The notes beneath the pieces are model-generated. The model searched no databases. It was not told where the DNA came from and saw only the letters and a program-made list of their open reading frames with translations. From Acuticoccus sp. I52.16.1 (GTDB taxonomy: Bacteria > Pseudomonadota > Alphaproteobacteria > Rhizobiales > Amorphaceae): 64,000 bases of DNA. Shown in pieces: positions 51,253-61,768 of the stretch. The position numbers and the translations under genes are program-made. The DNA is taken from assembly GCF_022865125.1 (NCBI RefSeq), contig NZ_CP094832.1, positions 1 through 64,000 on the forward strand, read 5' to 3'. Each line of letters begins with the position of its first letter. The first letter of the stretch is position 1.

Positions 51253-51738
51253 CTAGCCGGCCGCGCCGGCGAGGCGCGCGTCGAAGCCGAAGACCTCGGT
51301 GCGGCGGACCGTGACTGCCGCCATGAGCGGGTGGGCGGCGTTGAGCACCAGGTTGCGCTCCTGCGGCACGATCGCCGACGGCACCGAGAGGGCGAGCACG
51401 GCGCCCTCCGCCACCCACGCATCGCCGATGGCCCGGCAGGCGGCGGCGTCCTCCGGCGCAAACGTCCCGCGTGCCTCCACGTCGTCGATCCGCGCCTCCG
51501 CCGGCAGCACGATCTCGATCGCGCTCATCGTGGGGAGCGCGGCGACGGTGCGCATCTCGTGCGGCAGGTGGACGAAGGTTTCGAGGACGCACAGCGCCAG
51601 GCTGGAGCCGCAGTAGACCACCGCCACGCCGCGGCTGTTCCACCGGCCCCCGGCGAGGCGTGCGCCCTTGCCGTCGAGCCCCGGCGCATATTGCGGTCGC
51701 GTCAGGCGCCAGACGGTGCCCTCAACCGAAGACGCCAT
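51253..51738 (-). CDS. RES-domain toxin (putative NAD+-degrading)
   Basis: 161 residues. RLTRPQYAPGLDGKGARLAG GRWNSRGVAVVYCGSSLALC VLETFVHL holds the conserved Arg (GGRWN) and Glu (VLETFVH), and RNLVLNAAHPLMAAV is the conserved end. RES-family toxins (MbcT, Res) are NAD+ phosphorylases or glycohydrolases. The start overlaps the antitoxin stop by 17 bp. Located just downstream of parA-parB, consistent with plasmid maintenance. Confidence 0.88.
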   Translation of the reverse strand: MASSVEGTVWRLTRPQYAPGLDGKGARLAGGRWNSRGVAVVYCGSSLALCVLETFVHLPHEMRTVAALPTMSAIEIVLPAEARIDDVEARGTFAPEDAAACRAIGDAWVAEGAVLALSVPSAIVPQERNLVLNAAHPLMAAVTVRRTEVFGFDARLAGAAG

Positions 51739-52222
51739 ATTCGAACCTCACCAGCGCGTCCTCGACCTCGCGGGCGCCGACGTCGGTCCGCGCCATCTCG
51801 ATCGGTCGTTCGCCGGCGAGCGCGGGGTTGGGGCTGGTGAGCCAGCGGTCGGCGGTGGCGATGTCGCCGAACGCCTCCTCGGCGTGGGCGCGGACGCGGG
51901 CGAGGCGGACCACGGCGTCGGCCTCGGCGATCTTCAGCTCCTGCCCCTCGTTGATCCGCCGGGCGAGCGTCCGCGGCGGGATCACCATCTCGACATCGGA
52001 CCGGCGCAGGGCACCGCTGGCGAACGCTTCCGCGAGGCGGGCACCGCTGACGCCCTCCATGATCTCGGCATAGCTGAACGGCTGCACCCACACCTCGCTC
52101 GCCGTCACCGGCGAGGGTGCGGCCATCGCCTGCGCCGCGGGCCGGCGGGCCCCCTCCCCTGCCGCGCGGGTGCCGTGGTGCGACCGCGTGCGCCGCGCGG
52201 CCGGCTTCGCGTCGTCGCTCAT
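51722..52222 (-). CDS. Xre/MbcA/ParS-type antitoxin of the RES module
   Basis: 166 residues. A basic disordered N-terminus (PAARRTRSHHGTRAAGEGAR) is followed by YAEIMEGVSGARLAEAFASG and ALRRSDVEMVIPPRTLARRI NEGQELKIAEADAVVRLARV, an Xre-like domain, and a C-terminal toxin-binding DUF2384-like part ending ALVRFEYGVFG with DRWLTSPNPALAGERPIEM. The last is diagnostic of the MbcA/ParS antitoxins of RES toxins. It binds the toxin and its own promoter; a dyad upstream (52244-52285) is the likely operator. Confidence 0.88.
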   Translation of the reverse strand: MSDDAKPAARRTRSHHGTRAAGEGARRPAAQAMAAPSPVTASEVWVQPFSYAEIMEGVSGARLAEAFASGALRRSDVEMVIPPRTLARRINEGQELKIAEADAVVRLARVRAHAEEAFGDIATADRWLTSPNPALAGERPIEMARTDVGAREVEDALVRFEYGVFG

Positions 52223-52243
52223 GGTTCTATGCCTCGTTCGCCC

Positions 52244-52285
52244 TGCCTGCCATACGCCGTCAATACTTCGGCATTTGGCAGGCGA
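52244..52285. promoter_or_regulatory. Imperfect inverted repeat upstream of the antitoxin gene
   Basis: TGCCTGCCATACGCCG (52244-52259) and CGGCATTTGGCAGGCGA (52269-52285) are inverted copies with two or three mismatches around a short AT-rich centre (TCAATACTT). It sits in the 81-bp gap between parB and the antitoxin and overlaps candidate promoter hexamers on the minus strand. Likely toxin-antitoxin autoregulation site; less likely a partition site. Confidence 0.55.
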
Positions 52286-52303
52286 TTTCAAGGGCCGGCA
52301 ACC

Positions 52304-53536
52304 CTACTCGCTGCGGCTGTTCCATTCCTTCCAGAGGTCGTCGAGCTTGTCCCACAGGAAGTCGCCGAAGCCGGACGCGAGGCGCTTGTCGATGACGATC
52401 TTGTCGGACGCGGCCGTGACATCCCGGCGCAGCACCGGTTCCTTGGCGCCGCGCGGGCGGAACACTTCGCCCTTGGCCGCATGGGGGCGGCCGGCGGCGA
52501 TCAACCGGCGCATCGCCCGCGCGCCCCGGATCTCCTGGCGCTCCACCCGATCGAGCTCGGCGGCGATGCGGGCGCGCGCGGCCTCCTCGCGCCACAGCGT
52601 CTCCAGCGACAGCCATGTCGGCCGGCCGATCGACGGGTCGCCGCCGATGTGCATGACGAGACGGTCCGGCAAGGTCATCACCATGCGGTACCGGCTGACC
52701 TCGCTGCGCTGCACCCCGAGGACGTCGGCGGTGAACTGCACGGTCCACCCGGTGTCGGCGAGGAGCTTGGAGGCCTGGCGCGCCTTCTCGATGAAGGAAG
52801 GCGGGGCGTGCTGGCTGTTCTCGCGCGACAGGACGGTGACGGCGGCCTCGTCGTCCATCGTACGTACGATGGCGCGCAGCGGCCGGCCGAGCTTGACGCA
52901 CGCGCGGTGCCGGCGGTGGCCATAGACCAGCTCGAACCGCCCCGCCTCGCTCGGATGAGGGCGCACGAGCGCCGGCGCGATCTGCCCCTCGCGTAGAATG
53001 CTCTCGACCAGCGCGTCGAACTCGGCGCTGTCGTCGAAGTCGGCGAAGCGGTCGTGCCAGCGGAAGGGTGTGATGCGCTCGGTCGCGATCTCCTGGACGA
53101 CGGCGCCATCGTCCAGTGCGCGGCGCCAATGCTCGGCCTCCCGGCTCTGCTCGCCCCAGTTGTTGAGGAGGTGGCCGAGGCCCGGCGCGCGCGAGCCCGG
53201 CGCCGGCCGTGGCACCGACTTGGTCTCCGGCGCCGCCTCCGCCCGTGACGCGGCTGGCGGCTCCTCGGCTGACGGCGGCGTCGCGGGGGGTGCCGCCTCG
53301 ACCTTCTCCGCCGCGGCGCCGGCGACCGACGGGGGAGACGGCTGGGGCGCCGGGATCGGTCCTGCGGCCGGCTCGGATGCGGCGGGCGGTGTTTCGGCGG
53401 CCGCGGCGGCCGGGGGTTTCGGCGTGGGCTCGGGCCGGGCGGGCGCGGCGCGTGGCGGAGTGCGCGGCGCGTCGTCGTCCTCGTTGGCAATGTCGGCGAG
53501 GACGCTGGCGACGCGCTTGCGGGTCGATTTGGCCAT
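52304..53536 (-). CDS. parB: ParB-like partition protein (RepB-type)
   Basis: 410 residues. A long Pro/Ala/Glu-rich N-terminal linker (about 20-135), then the ParB/Srx nuclease-like CTPase core: FDALVESILREGQIAPALVR PHPSEAGRFELVYGHRRHRA (box with GHRRHRA), AVTVLSRENSQHAPPSFIEK ARQASKLL, and a helix-turn-helix WTVQFTADVLGVQRSEVSRY RMVMTLPD. A dimerisation tail follows. It binds centromere sites and is loaded with CTP. ATG 53536 is chosen since it starts MAKSTRKR and lies 1 bp after parA. Confidence 0.9.
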   Translation of the reverse strand: MAKSTRKRVASVLADIANEDDDAPRTPPRAAPARPEPTPKPPAAAAAETPPAASEPAAGPIPAPQPSPPSVAGAAAEKVEAAPPATPPSAEEPPAASRAEAAPETKSVPRPAPGSRAPGLGHLLNNWGEQSREAEHWRRALDDGAVVQEIATERITPFRWHDRFADFDDSAEFDALVESILREGQIAPALVRPHPSEAGRFELVYGHRRHRACVKLGRPLRAIVRTMDDEAAVTVLSRENSQHAPPSFIEKARQASKLLADTGWTVQFTADVLGVQRSEVSRYRMVMTLPDRLVMHIGGDPSIGRPTWLSLETLWREEAARARIAAELDRVERQEIRGARAMRRLIAAGRPHAAKGEVFRPRGAKEPVLRRDVTAASDKIVIDKRLASGFGDFLWDKLDDLWKEWNSRSE

Positions 53537-53537
53537 C

Positions 53538-54860
53538 TCAGTCCTCCGTGCGGTGGGTCGGCCGCTGCCACACGCGCAGGACCTCGGCCTCCAGCTCGGC
53601 ATTGACGCCGTCCATCGACTGCAACGCCCGGTCGTAGGTGCGCTTGTTGGAGCTGTCGCGCACCGCTTCGTAGAGGGTTTGGCGGGCGAGGCCGCAGTCG
53701 GCGACGGCGGTGCTGTGCACCATGGTCGCCGTCAGCACGTCGGTCCGGAACAGCGAGCGCAGGAAGGTCACCACCGCCATCTGCGGCTGGTCGGACGGGG
53801 TGTGCCGGGTGATCAGGATCTTCTCGAAGTCGAGCGGGGTGCTGCGGCCTCCCTGCCCTTCCAGCACCTCCATCAGCGAGCCGGCCAGCGTCATGAACTG
53901 CGCCATGGACGCGACGTCGATCATCTGCGGATGGACCGTCACGACGAGCCCTGTCGACGCGTAGAGGCCCGCCATGGTGATGAAGCCGAGCTGCGGCGGC
54001 GAGTCGAGGATGACGATGTCGTAGTCGTCGGCCACCTGGTCGATCGCCGAGGAGATGCGGGTAAAGAAGGGCGAGGGGTGACGCAGCATCAGCGCGCGCG
54101 GGCTCTCGGTCTCGAACTCGGCGAGCTCGAGGCTGGCGGGTACGAGGTCGAGGCCGGCGAAATAGGTTGGACGGATGATGTCGCGCAGGGGCCGCGGGCC
54201 GGCCTCCTCGCCGAGATGGGCGGGGTCGCCATCGTCCTGGAAGGTGATCGCGCCGAAGAGGCTCTCGTGCGGGCCGACATGCAGCTCCGGCGTGATGCCG
54301 AGCATGGTGGTGAGGCTCGCCTGCGGGTCGAGGTCGATGGCGAGGACGCGGTAGCCGCGCAGGGCGAAATATTGCGCGGCGTGGATCGCCTGGGTCGACT
54401 TGCCGGAGCCGCCCTTGAAGGTGGCGAAGTTGAGAACCTGGATGTGCTCGCCGGCGCGGCGGTGCGGCAGGTAGCGCCCCGGCGACTTGGCGTCGAGGTG
54501 AACCCGCAGGCGCGCCACTTCTTCCAGCGACCACACCCGCCGCCCGGCGGGCTTGGCCTCGGCCTTGGGGATCCCGAGTTCGCTCGCCATCTGGCGCACG
54601 TAGCGCTCGGTGACGCCGAGCAGGCCGGCCACCTCCTGGGTCTGGAAGGGGCGCAGGTTCTTGCTCTGGTCCGGCGCCCAGACCTCCTCGGCGAGGCGGC
54701 TGAGCTTGCGCGACAGGAGCTCGCCTTTGCGGGTGAAGCTGCGCGCGAGGCCGGCGTCCGATGGGGCGGCGGGGGCCGGGTGTGCGGGGCGCGCGTCCTC
54801 GTCCACACGGTCGGCGGCGGCGTCGGCCGCGGGGCGGTCCTGGACGCTGTTGCGATCCAT
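53538..54860 (-). CDS. parA: ParA-like partition ATPase (RepA-type)
   Basis: 440 residues. An N-terminal winged helix-like region (KNLRPFQTQEVAGLLGVTER YVRQMASELGIPKAEAKPAG RRVWSLEEV) precedes the P-loop FATFKGGSGKSTQAIHAAQY F (deviant Walker A) and DIVILDSPPQLG (Walker B). The large N-terminal DNA-binding domain is the repABC RepA/type Ia ParA feature and is used for autorepression. GAGGAGGAC precedes the ATG. Operon parA-parB, divergent from repC. Confidence 0.92.
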   Translation of the reverse strand: MDRNSVQDRPAADAAADRVDEDARPAHPAPAAPSDAGLARSFTRKGELLSRKLSRLAEEVWAPDQSKNLRPFQTQEVAGLLGVTERYVRQMASELGIPKAEAKPAGRRVWSLEEVARLRVHLDAKSPGRYLPHRRAGEHIQVLNFATFKGGSGKSTQAIHAAQYFALRGYRVLAIDLDPQASLTTMLGITPELHVGPHESLFGAITFQDDGDPAHLGEEAGPRPLRDIIRPTYFAGLDLVPASLELAEFETESPRALMLRHPSPFFTRISSAIDQVADDYDIVILDSPPQLGFITMAGLYASTGLVVTVHPQMIDVASMAQFMTLAGSLMEVLEGQGGRSTPLDFEKILITRHTPSDQPQMAVVTFLRSLFRTDVLTATMVHSTAVADCGLARQTLYEAVRDSSNKRTYDRALQSMDGVNAELEAEVLRVWQRPTHRTED

Positions 54861-54984
54861 CGCGATGTCCTCCTCGCGGACGTGGCACTAGGGGCCGAGC
54901 GGGCGCGGCGGTTCCGGTTTCGAGCGCCGCTCCACCGCCTCGACGGTTCTGCCGCTCCGTTCCGGTTCAGGGTCTCGCCCGGCC

Positions 54985-55003
54985 GGTTAACGAGTGGTTA
55001 ACG
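54985..55003. promoter_or_regulatory. Two GGTTAACG repeats upstream of parA
   Basis: GGTTAACG occurs twice, separated by AGT, 125 bp upstream of the parA start. Each contains the palindrome GTTAAC. Possible ParA or ParB binding site for autorepression; function inferred. Confidence 0.4.
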
Positions 55004-55255
55004 CCATCCCCGGCGCGACGCAAAGCCAATCGACGGCCCGAAACCGGTCTCCGCCCGAGTTCTGCACGTCAGCGGTAAACACTTCGTATGCGAACCCGCG
55101 CATGCTTGCGGTGTGCGCGTCGATCCCCGCGCATGGAGCCGTGCGAGAGACTGTGCCACCGGCCGAGCCGGCGGCGTGCTGCGCGAGAGATCGACGCCAA
55201 GAACCCACATCAACCGCCCGACCGCCGTTGCAAAGGGTGGCGATGGCCGCACCCG

Positions 55256-55273
55256 GCGTGCCAGCTGTCACGG
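55256..55273. repeat. 18-bp palindrome, copy 1
   Basis: GCGTGCCAGCTGTCACGG differs from the perfect palindrome at 55411 in two positions. Part of a three-copy set within 173 bp. Confidence 0.75.
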
Positions 55274-55357
55274 GCGGTCCATGGCGTCTGGCCGTTCTCT
55301 ATTTTATGTCGGCCGTCCGCCGACCGACTGCCGTCCGTGAACTGGGCGACGGCTCGG

Positions 55358-55375
55358 TCGTGACACCTGTCACGC
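55358..55375. repeat. 18-bp palindrome, copy 2
   Basis: TCGTGACACCTGTCACGC differs from the perfect copy in two positions. Centred 102 bp from copy 1 and 53 bp from copy 3. Confidence 0.8.
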
Positions 55376-55410
55376 GAGAGGGTCGCAGCCTGGCGCTTGG
55401 CTGGCGAACT

Positions 55411-55428
55411 GCGTGACAGCTGTCACGC
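55411..55428. repeat. 18-bp perfect palindrome, copy 3
   Basis: GCGTGACAGCTGTCACGC is its own reverse complement. Repetition of such a long palindrome in the par/rep gap suggests a protein-binding site for ParB, ParA or RepC. Confidence 0.85.
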
Positions 55429-55766
55429 ACCGCGAGCCGCTCGCAATTCGCCGGTGTGCGGTGTGCGGAGCGTGTGCGATCTTCTGACAGTGGCTCAGGC
55501 TGTTTGCTGCACTCGAACTTGCGTCCGGTGCCGTCTGAACTGCGTAGAACCGACGGAACGTATCGCGCGCCGCTGATGAGATTTCGCTTTGTCGCACTTC
55601 GCGGACACATTCCCACGAATAAAAACGGATGGGCTCTAGACGCTTACAATCTTAACGTGTCCTTCAATTAACCTCGAGCGGAATGCCTAGGGCCGCACAT
55701 CGAATCGCATCACAATAGCTCGATCCGCCGTCACCATCGGTTCCTCTTGGACGCGGCAGTGCCGTT

Positions 55767-55790
55767 TTTGACACGGAATTCCTCGTCAAA
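55767..55790. promoter_or_regulatory. TTTGAC...GTCAAA dyad centred on GAATTC
   Basis: TTTGAC (55767-55772) and GTCAAA (55785-55790) are symmetric about a central GAATTC (55776-55781). The arms resemble the -35 hexamer on both strands. Possible operator in the rep control region. Confidence 0.4.
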
Positions 55791-55872
55791 GCGGATGTGA
55801 CACGCGAAAAATGATCACCGCGACTCCACAACCGCGTCGGAATCGGTCATTTCTGGAATTGACCCTGAAAAC

Positions 55873-55886
55873 CGCTTCGAAGCGGA
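55873..55886. repeat. 14-bp perfect palindrome
   Basis: CCGCTTCGAAGCGG, a perfect dyad in the AT-richer part of the par/rep gap. It can form a hairpin or be a protein-binding site. Confidence 0.6.
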
Positions 55887-55941
55887 ACTGAGAACGCAAC
55901 GCATGAGCCGGCAGCACAGCCCTCGTCACGACACGACCGCT

Positions 55942-55957
55942 CGTTCCCGCGGGAACG
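55942..55957. repeat. 16-bp perfect palindrome (candidate parS-like site)
   Basis: CGTTCCCGCGGGAACG is a perfect dyad. Its GTT...AAC frame recalls the repABC parS consensus (GTT-N4-GC-N4-AAC), but the spacing is two bases shorter. Only one copy noticed. Confidence 0.5.
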
Positions 55958-56079
55958 GGACCGGGCGGCCGCGCAGGGCGGGTGCCGCGCGACCGGCGAT
56001 CGGTGCGTCCGCAGATCCTGGGGCAGGGGGGTCGCCCGAACCGGATTTCAACGAGGGTGTGAAGTCCATGACGTAACCC

Positions 56080-56157
56080 GGCAAAACGAAAGGCCTCGAA
56101 GCGGGAACTTCGAGGCCTTGGGTCTCACCACGTGAGTGGCGATAAGATCGTCTGGAC
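56080..56157 (-). ncRNA. Predicted antisense counter-transcribed RNA (ctRNA) of repC
   Basis: On the minus strand a promoter (TTGACA and CATAAG, 18-nt spacer) points away from repC, and about 70-75 nt downstream lies a perfect 12-bp hairpin followed by TTTCGTTTT, a canonical intrinsic terminator. The transcript would be antisense to the repC leader. This is the organisation of the inc ctRNA found just upstream of repC in repABC plasmids, where it limits RepC synthesis and copy number. Predicted start near 56157. Confidence 0.75.
56081..56119 (-). terminator. Intrinsic terminator of the predicted ctRNA
   Basis: AAGGCCTCGAAG (56090-56101) and its complement at 56108-56119 form a perfect 12-bp stem with a 6-nt loop. 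Read on the minus strand it is followed by TTTCGTTTT (complement of 56081-56089). It is also able to attenuate repC transcription on the plus strand. Confidence 0.8.
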
Positions 56158-56163
56158 AACGCT

Positions 56164-56193
56164 CTTATGCCATCGCGACGCACGGCGTGTCAA
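56164..56193 (-). promoter_or_regulatory. Promoter of the predicted ctRNA
   Basis: On the minus strand: TTGACA (complement of 56188-56193), an 18-nt spacer, CATAAG (complement of 56164-56169). A perfect -35 and a 4 of 6 -10 match. Strong promoters of this kind drive ctRNAs in repABC plasmids. Confidence 0.7.
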
Positions 56194-56247
56194 CAACACC
56201 GAGCCCGGTGAACGGCTCAGTTTTGCCCAGATTCTGGAGGCAGAGAG

Positions 56248-59563
<3,316 letters not shown>

Positions 59564-59918
59564 GAGGGGAGGAGACTGCGCGCCGCCTCGGGCGGTGTCA
59601 ATCATTGGGGACGCACCGGGGCGGCCCGAGATCGACGGCCGATGCGGCGGATGGGCGGTCCGTGGGCAGGAGGTGCCGCATGCGGCGGCACGGGATCAGC
59701 CCGCGGCGGCAACGACATGGCGGGAGGGCAGGGCGAGACCCGCCCGCACGGCGCGGCCGTGCCCCTGCGGCGAGTTCCTGCGGGGGTCGGCGGCGGATGG
59801 CATGCCGTTTGCTGCAGCACCTATCGCGACCCGTTCGCGCACCGGCCTGGCGGCGGTGTCCGGACACGGATCCAGTTCCCCTGAACACGCGGCGACCCGG
59901 TCCCGCGAAGGAGAGAAT
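59564..59918. other. 355-bp divergent gap, no gene seen
   Basis: The gap holds the presumed thiC promoter on the minus strand and the leader of the ABC operon on the plus strand. Several overlapping short frames lack ribosome-binding sites. No clear operator or second riboswitch was seen. Confidence 0.5.
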
Positions 59919-60935
59919 ATGAACGGTCTTTCGAGCCATGTCTCGGGCGTGCGAGGCGTCTTCGTCGCGACGGGTCTCGCGCTGGCGGCGGCATTCGCCT
60001 CGACGGCGCCCGTCGAGGCGCAGGAGCTGAAGGAGGTCAACTTCAGCGAGGCGGTCCACAACCTCGGCTACATCAACCTCTACGTCGGCATGCACGCCGG
60101 CATCTTCGAGAAGAACGGCCTGAAGATGAACGTCTCCGCCGCCGGCGGCGACACGCAGACCTTCGCCGCCGTCCTCGGCGGCTCGGCTGACTTCGCCATC
60201 GGCGACGCCACCATGGCCGTCATGAGCCGCGAGGCGGGCGGCCCCGGCATGGTCGTTGGCACCGTCGTTCAGCGCGCGCATTATTTCGGCGTGTCGAAGA
60301 ACCTCGACGTCATCACCGACCCGAAGGACTTCAAGGGCCTGACCATCGTCACCTCGCCCGAGCCCAACACCAACTACTCGGTCGCCAAGAAGATGATCGA
60401 GGACGCGGGTCTGACGGTCGGCGGCGACGTGACCATCCTGCAGGTCAGCCCTGGCACCGAGATCGGCGCCATGCTCGCCGGGCAGGCCGACATGGCGATC
60501 GCCTATCAGCCGAGCGTCGCCTCCGCCGTCGACCAGGGCGCCAAGGTGGTGTTCGACTTCTCCAACTACGTCGGCCCGTTCTGCAACACCGGCATCATGG
60601 TCCTGCCGGCCACGATCGAGAACGACCCGGAGATGGTCCAGGCGCTCGTGACCTCGTTCGAGGAAGCCTCGCGCATGACCTATGCGGACCCGGACTTCGC
60701 CAAGGAAGTCGCCCGCAAGGAGTTCCCGGACCTGCCGGGCGAGGTCGTCGACGCGGCGATCGACGCCGAGCTGGAATACCTGATCCCGGCCGAGCACGTC
60801 GTGGTCGAGAAGGATCAGTGGGAGAACCTGATGGCGATGCAGGAGTATCTCGGCAACATCAAGGGCACGATCTCGTTCGACGAGGTGATCGACAACTCCT
60901 TCGCCGAGAAGGCGATGGAAGAGGTCGACGGCTGA
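59919..60935 (+). CDS. NitT/TauT-family ABC transporter substrate-binding protein (NMT1/THI5-like)
   Basis: 338 residues. Signal peptide 1-34 (VFVATGLALAAAFASTAPVE A), then LKEVNFSEAVHNLGYINLYV GMHAGIFEKNGLKMNVSAAG GDTQTFAAVLGGSADFAIGD, the NMT1/SsuA-like fold. GAAGGAGAG precedes the ATG. This class binds nitrate, sulphonates, taurine or thiamine pyrimidine precursors. The neighbouring formamidase/acetamidase suggests an amide; the thiC gene across the gap keeps a pyrimidine ligand possible. Confidence 0.88.
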   Translation: MNGLSSHVSGVRGVFVATGLALAAAFASTAPVEAQELKEVNFSEAVHNLGYINLYVGMHAGIFEKNGLKMNVSAAGGDTQTFAAVLGGSADFAIGDATMAVMSREAGGPGMVVGTVVQRAHYFGVSKNLDVITDPKDFKGLTIVTSPEPNTNYSVAKKMIEDAGLTVGGDVTILQVSPGTEIGAMLAGQADMAIAYQPSVASAVDQGAKVVFDFSNYVGPFCNTGIMVLPATIENDPEMVQALVTSFEEASRMTYADPDFAKEVARKEFPDLPGEVVDAAIDAELEYLIPAEHVVVEKDQWENLMAMQEYLGNIKGTISFDEVIDNSFAEKAMEEVDG

Positions 60936-60961
60936 TCGCCGCGTCCGGCGCCGCCTCACCC

Positions 60962-61756
60962 GTGGCCGCGACCAAACCCGCCCCCGAGGGCGCGCCGAAG
61001 CTTTCGGCGCGTCACCTCGCCTTGACCTTCGACGACGGGCGCCGGCGCGTGCCCGTCATCGGCGACGTCTCGTTCGACCTCCATGCGGGCGAGGTGGTCG
61101 CCATCGTCGGCCCCTCCGGCTGCGGCAAAACCACGATGCTCAACGCCGTGTCCGGCCTCCTGAAGCCGACCGGCGGCGAGGTGACGTGGAACGTCGCCAT
61201 GACCAAGCGCCGCCCGCGCATCGGCTACATGCTGCAAAAGGACCTCCTGTTTCCCTGGCGCACCGCCAAGGGCAACGTCATGCTCGGCATGGAGATCCGC
61301 GGCGACACCGGCGCCAAGGCGCACGAGAAGGCGCGCGCGTTGCTCGACCAGCTCGGCCTGCACGGCTTCGCCGACGACTACCCCTCGACCCTCTCCGGCG
61401 GCATGCGCCAGCGCGTCGCCCTCGCCCGCACGCTCATCCACGACCCCGAGGTGCTGCTGCTGGACGAGCCGTTCGCCGCGCTCGACTTCCAGACCAAGAT
61501 CCTCATCGAGAGCGACACCGCCAAGCTGGTGCGCAGCGAAGGCCGGGCGCTGCTCCTCATCACCCACGACCTCGAAGAGGCGGTGTCGATGGCCGACCGC
61601 GTGATCGTCCTCACCGGACGCCCGACGCGCATCAAGTCGACCTACACGATCGAGCTGGGCGGCGACCGGACCGACATGATGGCCGCGCGCGAAAGCCCCG
61701 ACTTCGCCGACTATGTGCGCAGCATCTGGCGCGACCTCGATGTCGCCCAGCACTGA
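60962..61756 (+). CDS. NitT/TauT-family ABC transporter ATP-binding protein
   Basis: 264 residues. Walker A GPSGCGKTT, Q loop IGYMLQKDLLFPWRTAKGNV (the family's LFPWR), signature LSGGMRQRVALARTL, Walker B VLLLDEPFAALD. No ATG is available: GTG 60962 is used here, while CTG 60932 overlapping the previous stop (with GAAGAGG upstream) is an alternative that would add 10 residues. Confidence 0.88.
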   Translation: MAATKPAPEGAPKLSARHLALTFDDGRRRVPVIGDVSFDLHAGEVVAIVGPSGCGKTTMLNAVSGLLKPTGGEVTWNVAMTKRRPRIGYMLQKDLLFPWRTAKGNVMLGMEIRGDTGAKAHEKARALLDQLGLHGFADDYPSTLSGGMRQRVALARTLIHDPEVLLLDEPFAALDFQTKILIESDTAKLVRSEGRALLLITHDLEEAVSMADRVIVLTGRPTRIKSTYTIELGGDRTDMMAARESPDFADYVRSIWRDLDVAQH

Positions 61757-61768
61757 GGAGCGCTTGCG

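Larger units (their letters stand above)
54861..56247. other. 1.4-kb non-coding region between divergent parA and repC (candidate origin/centromere region)
   Basis: No convincing gene is seen; short frames here lack ribosome-binding sites. The segment 55600-55900 is noticeably AT-richer than its surroundings. It carries many dyads: GGTTAACG twice (54985, 54996), three copies of an 18-bp palindrome (55256, 55358, 55411), a TTTGAC/GTCAAA dyad about GAATTC (55767-55790), GGTCA/TGACC arms (55845-55864), CCGCTTCGAAGCGG (55873-55886) and CGTTCCCGCGGGAACG (55942-55957). An antisense RNA with promoter and terminator lies at its right end. Probably the partition and control region of the replicon; origins in repABC plasmids usually lie within repC. 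Confidence 0.6.

Noticed and set aside
54994-55671. Small frames in the par/rep gap (e.g. 54994-55416, 55456-55671) as genes
   Set aside because: They overlap in several frames, lack ribosome-binding sites and run over the palindromes.
54861-56247. Standard repABC parS (GTT-N4-GC-N4-AAC) and DnaA boxes
   Set aside because: Looked for by eye in the par/rep gap and none fit exactly; CGTTCCCGCGGGAACG has the wrong spacing. Other sites inside genes were not scanned fully.
59605-59922. Short frames in the thiC/ABC gap
   Set aside because: No ribosome-binding site and no recognisable sequence; the region is leader DNA.
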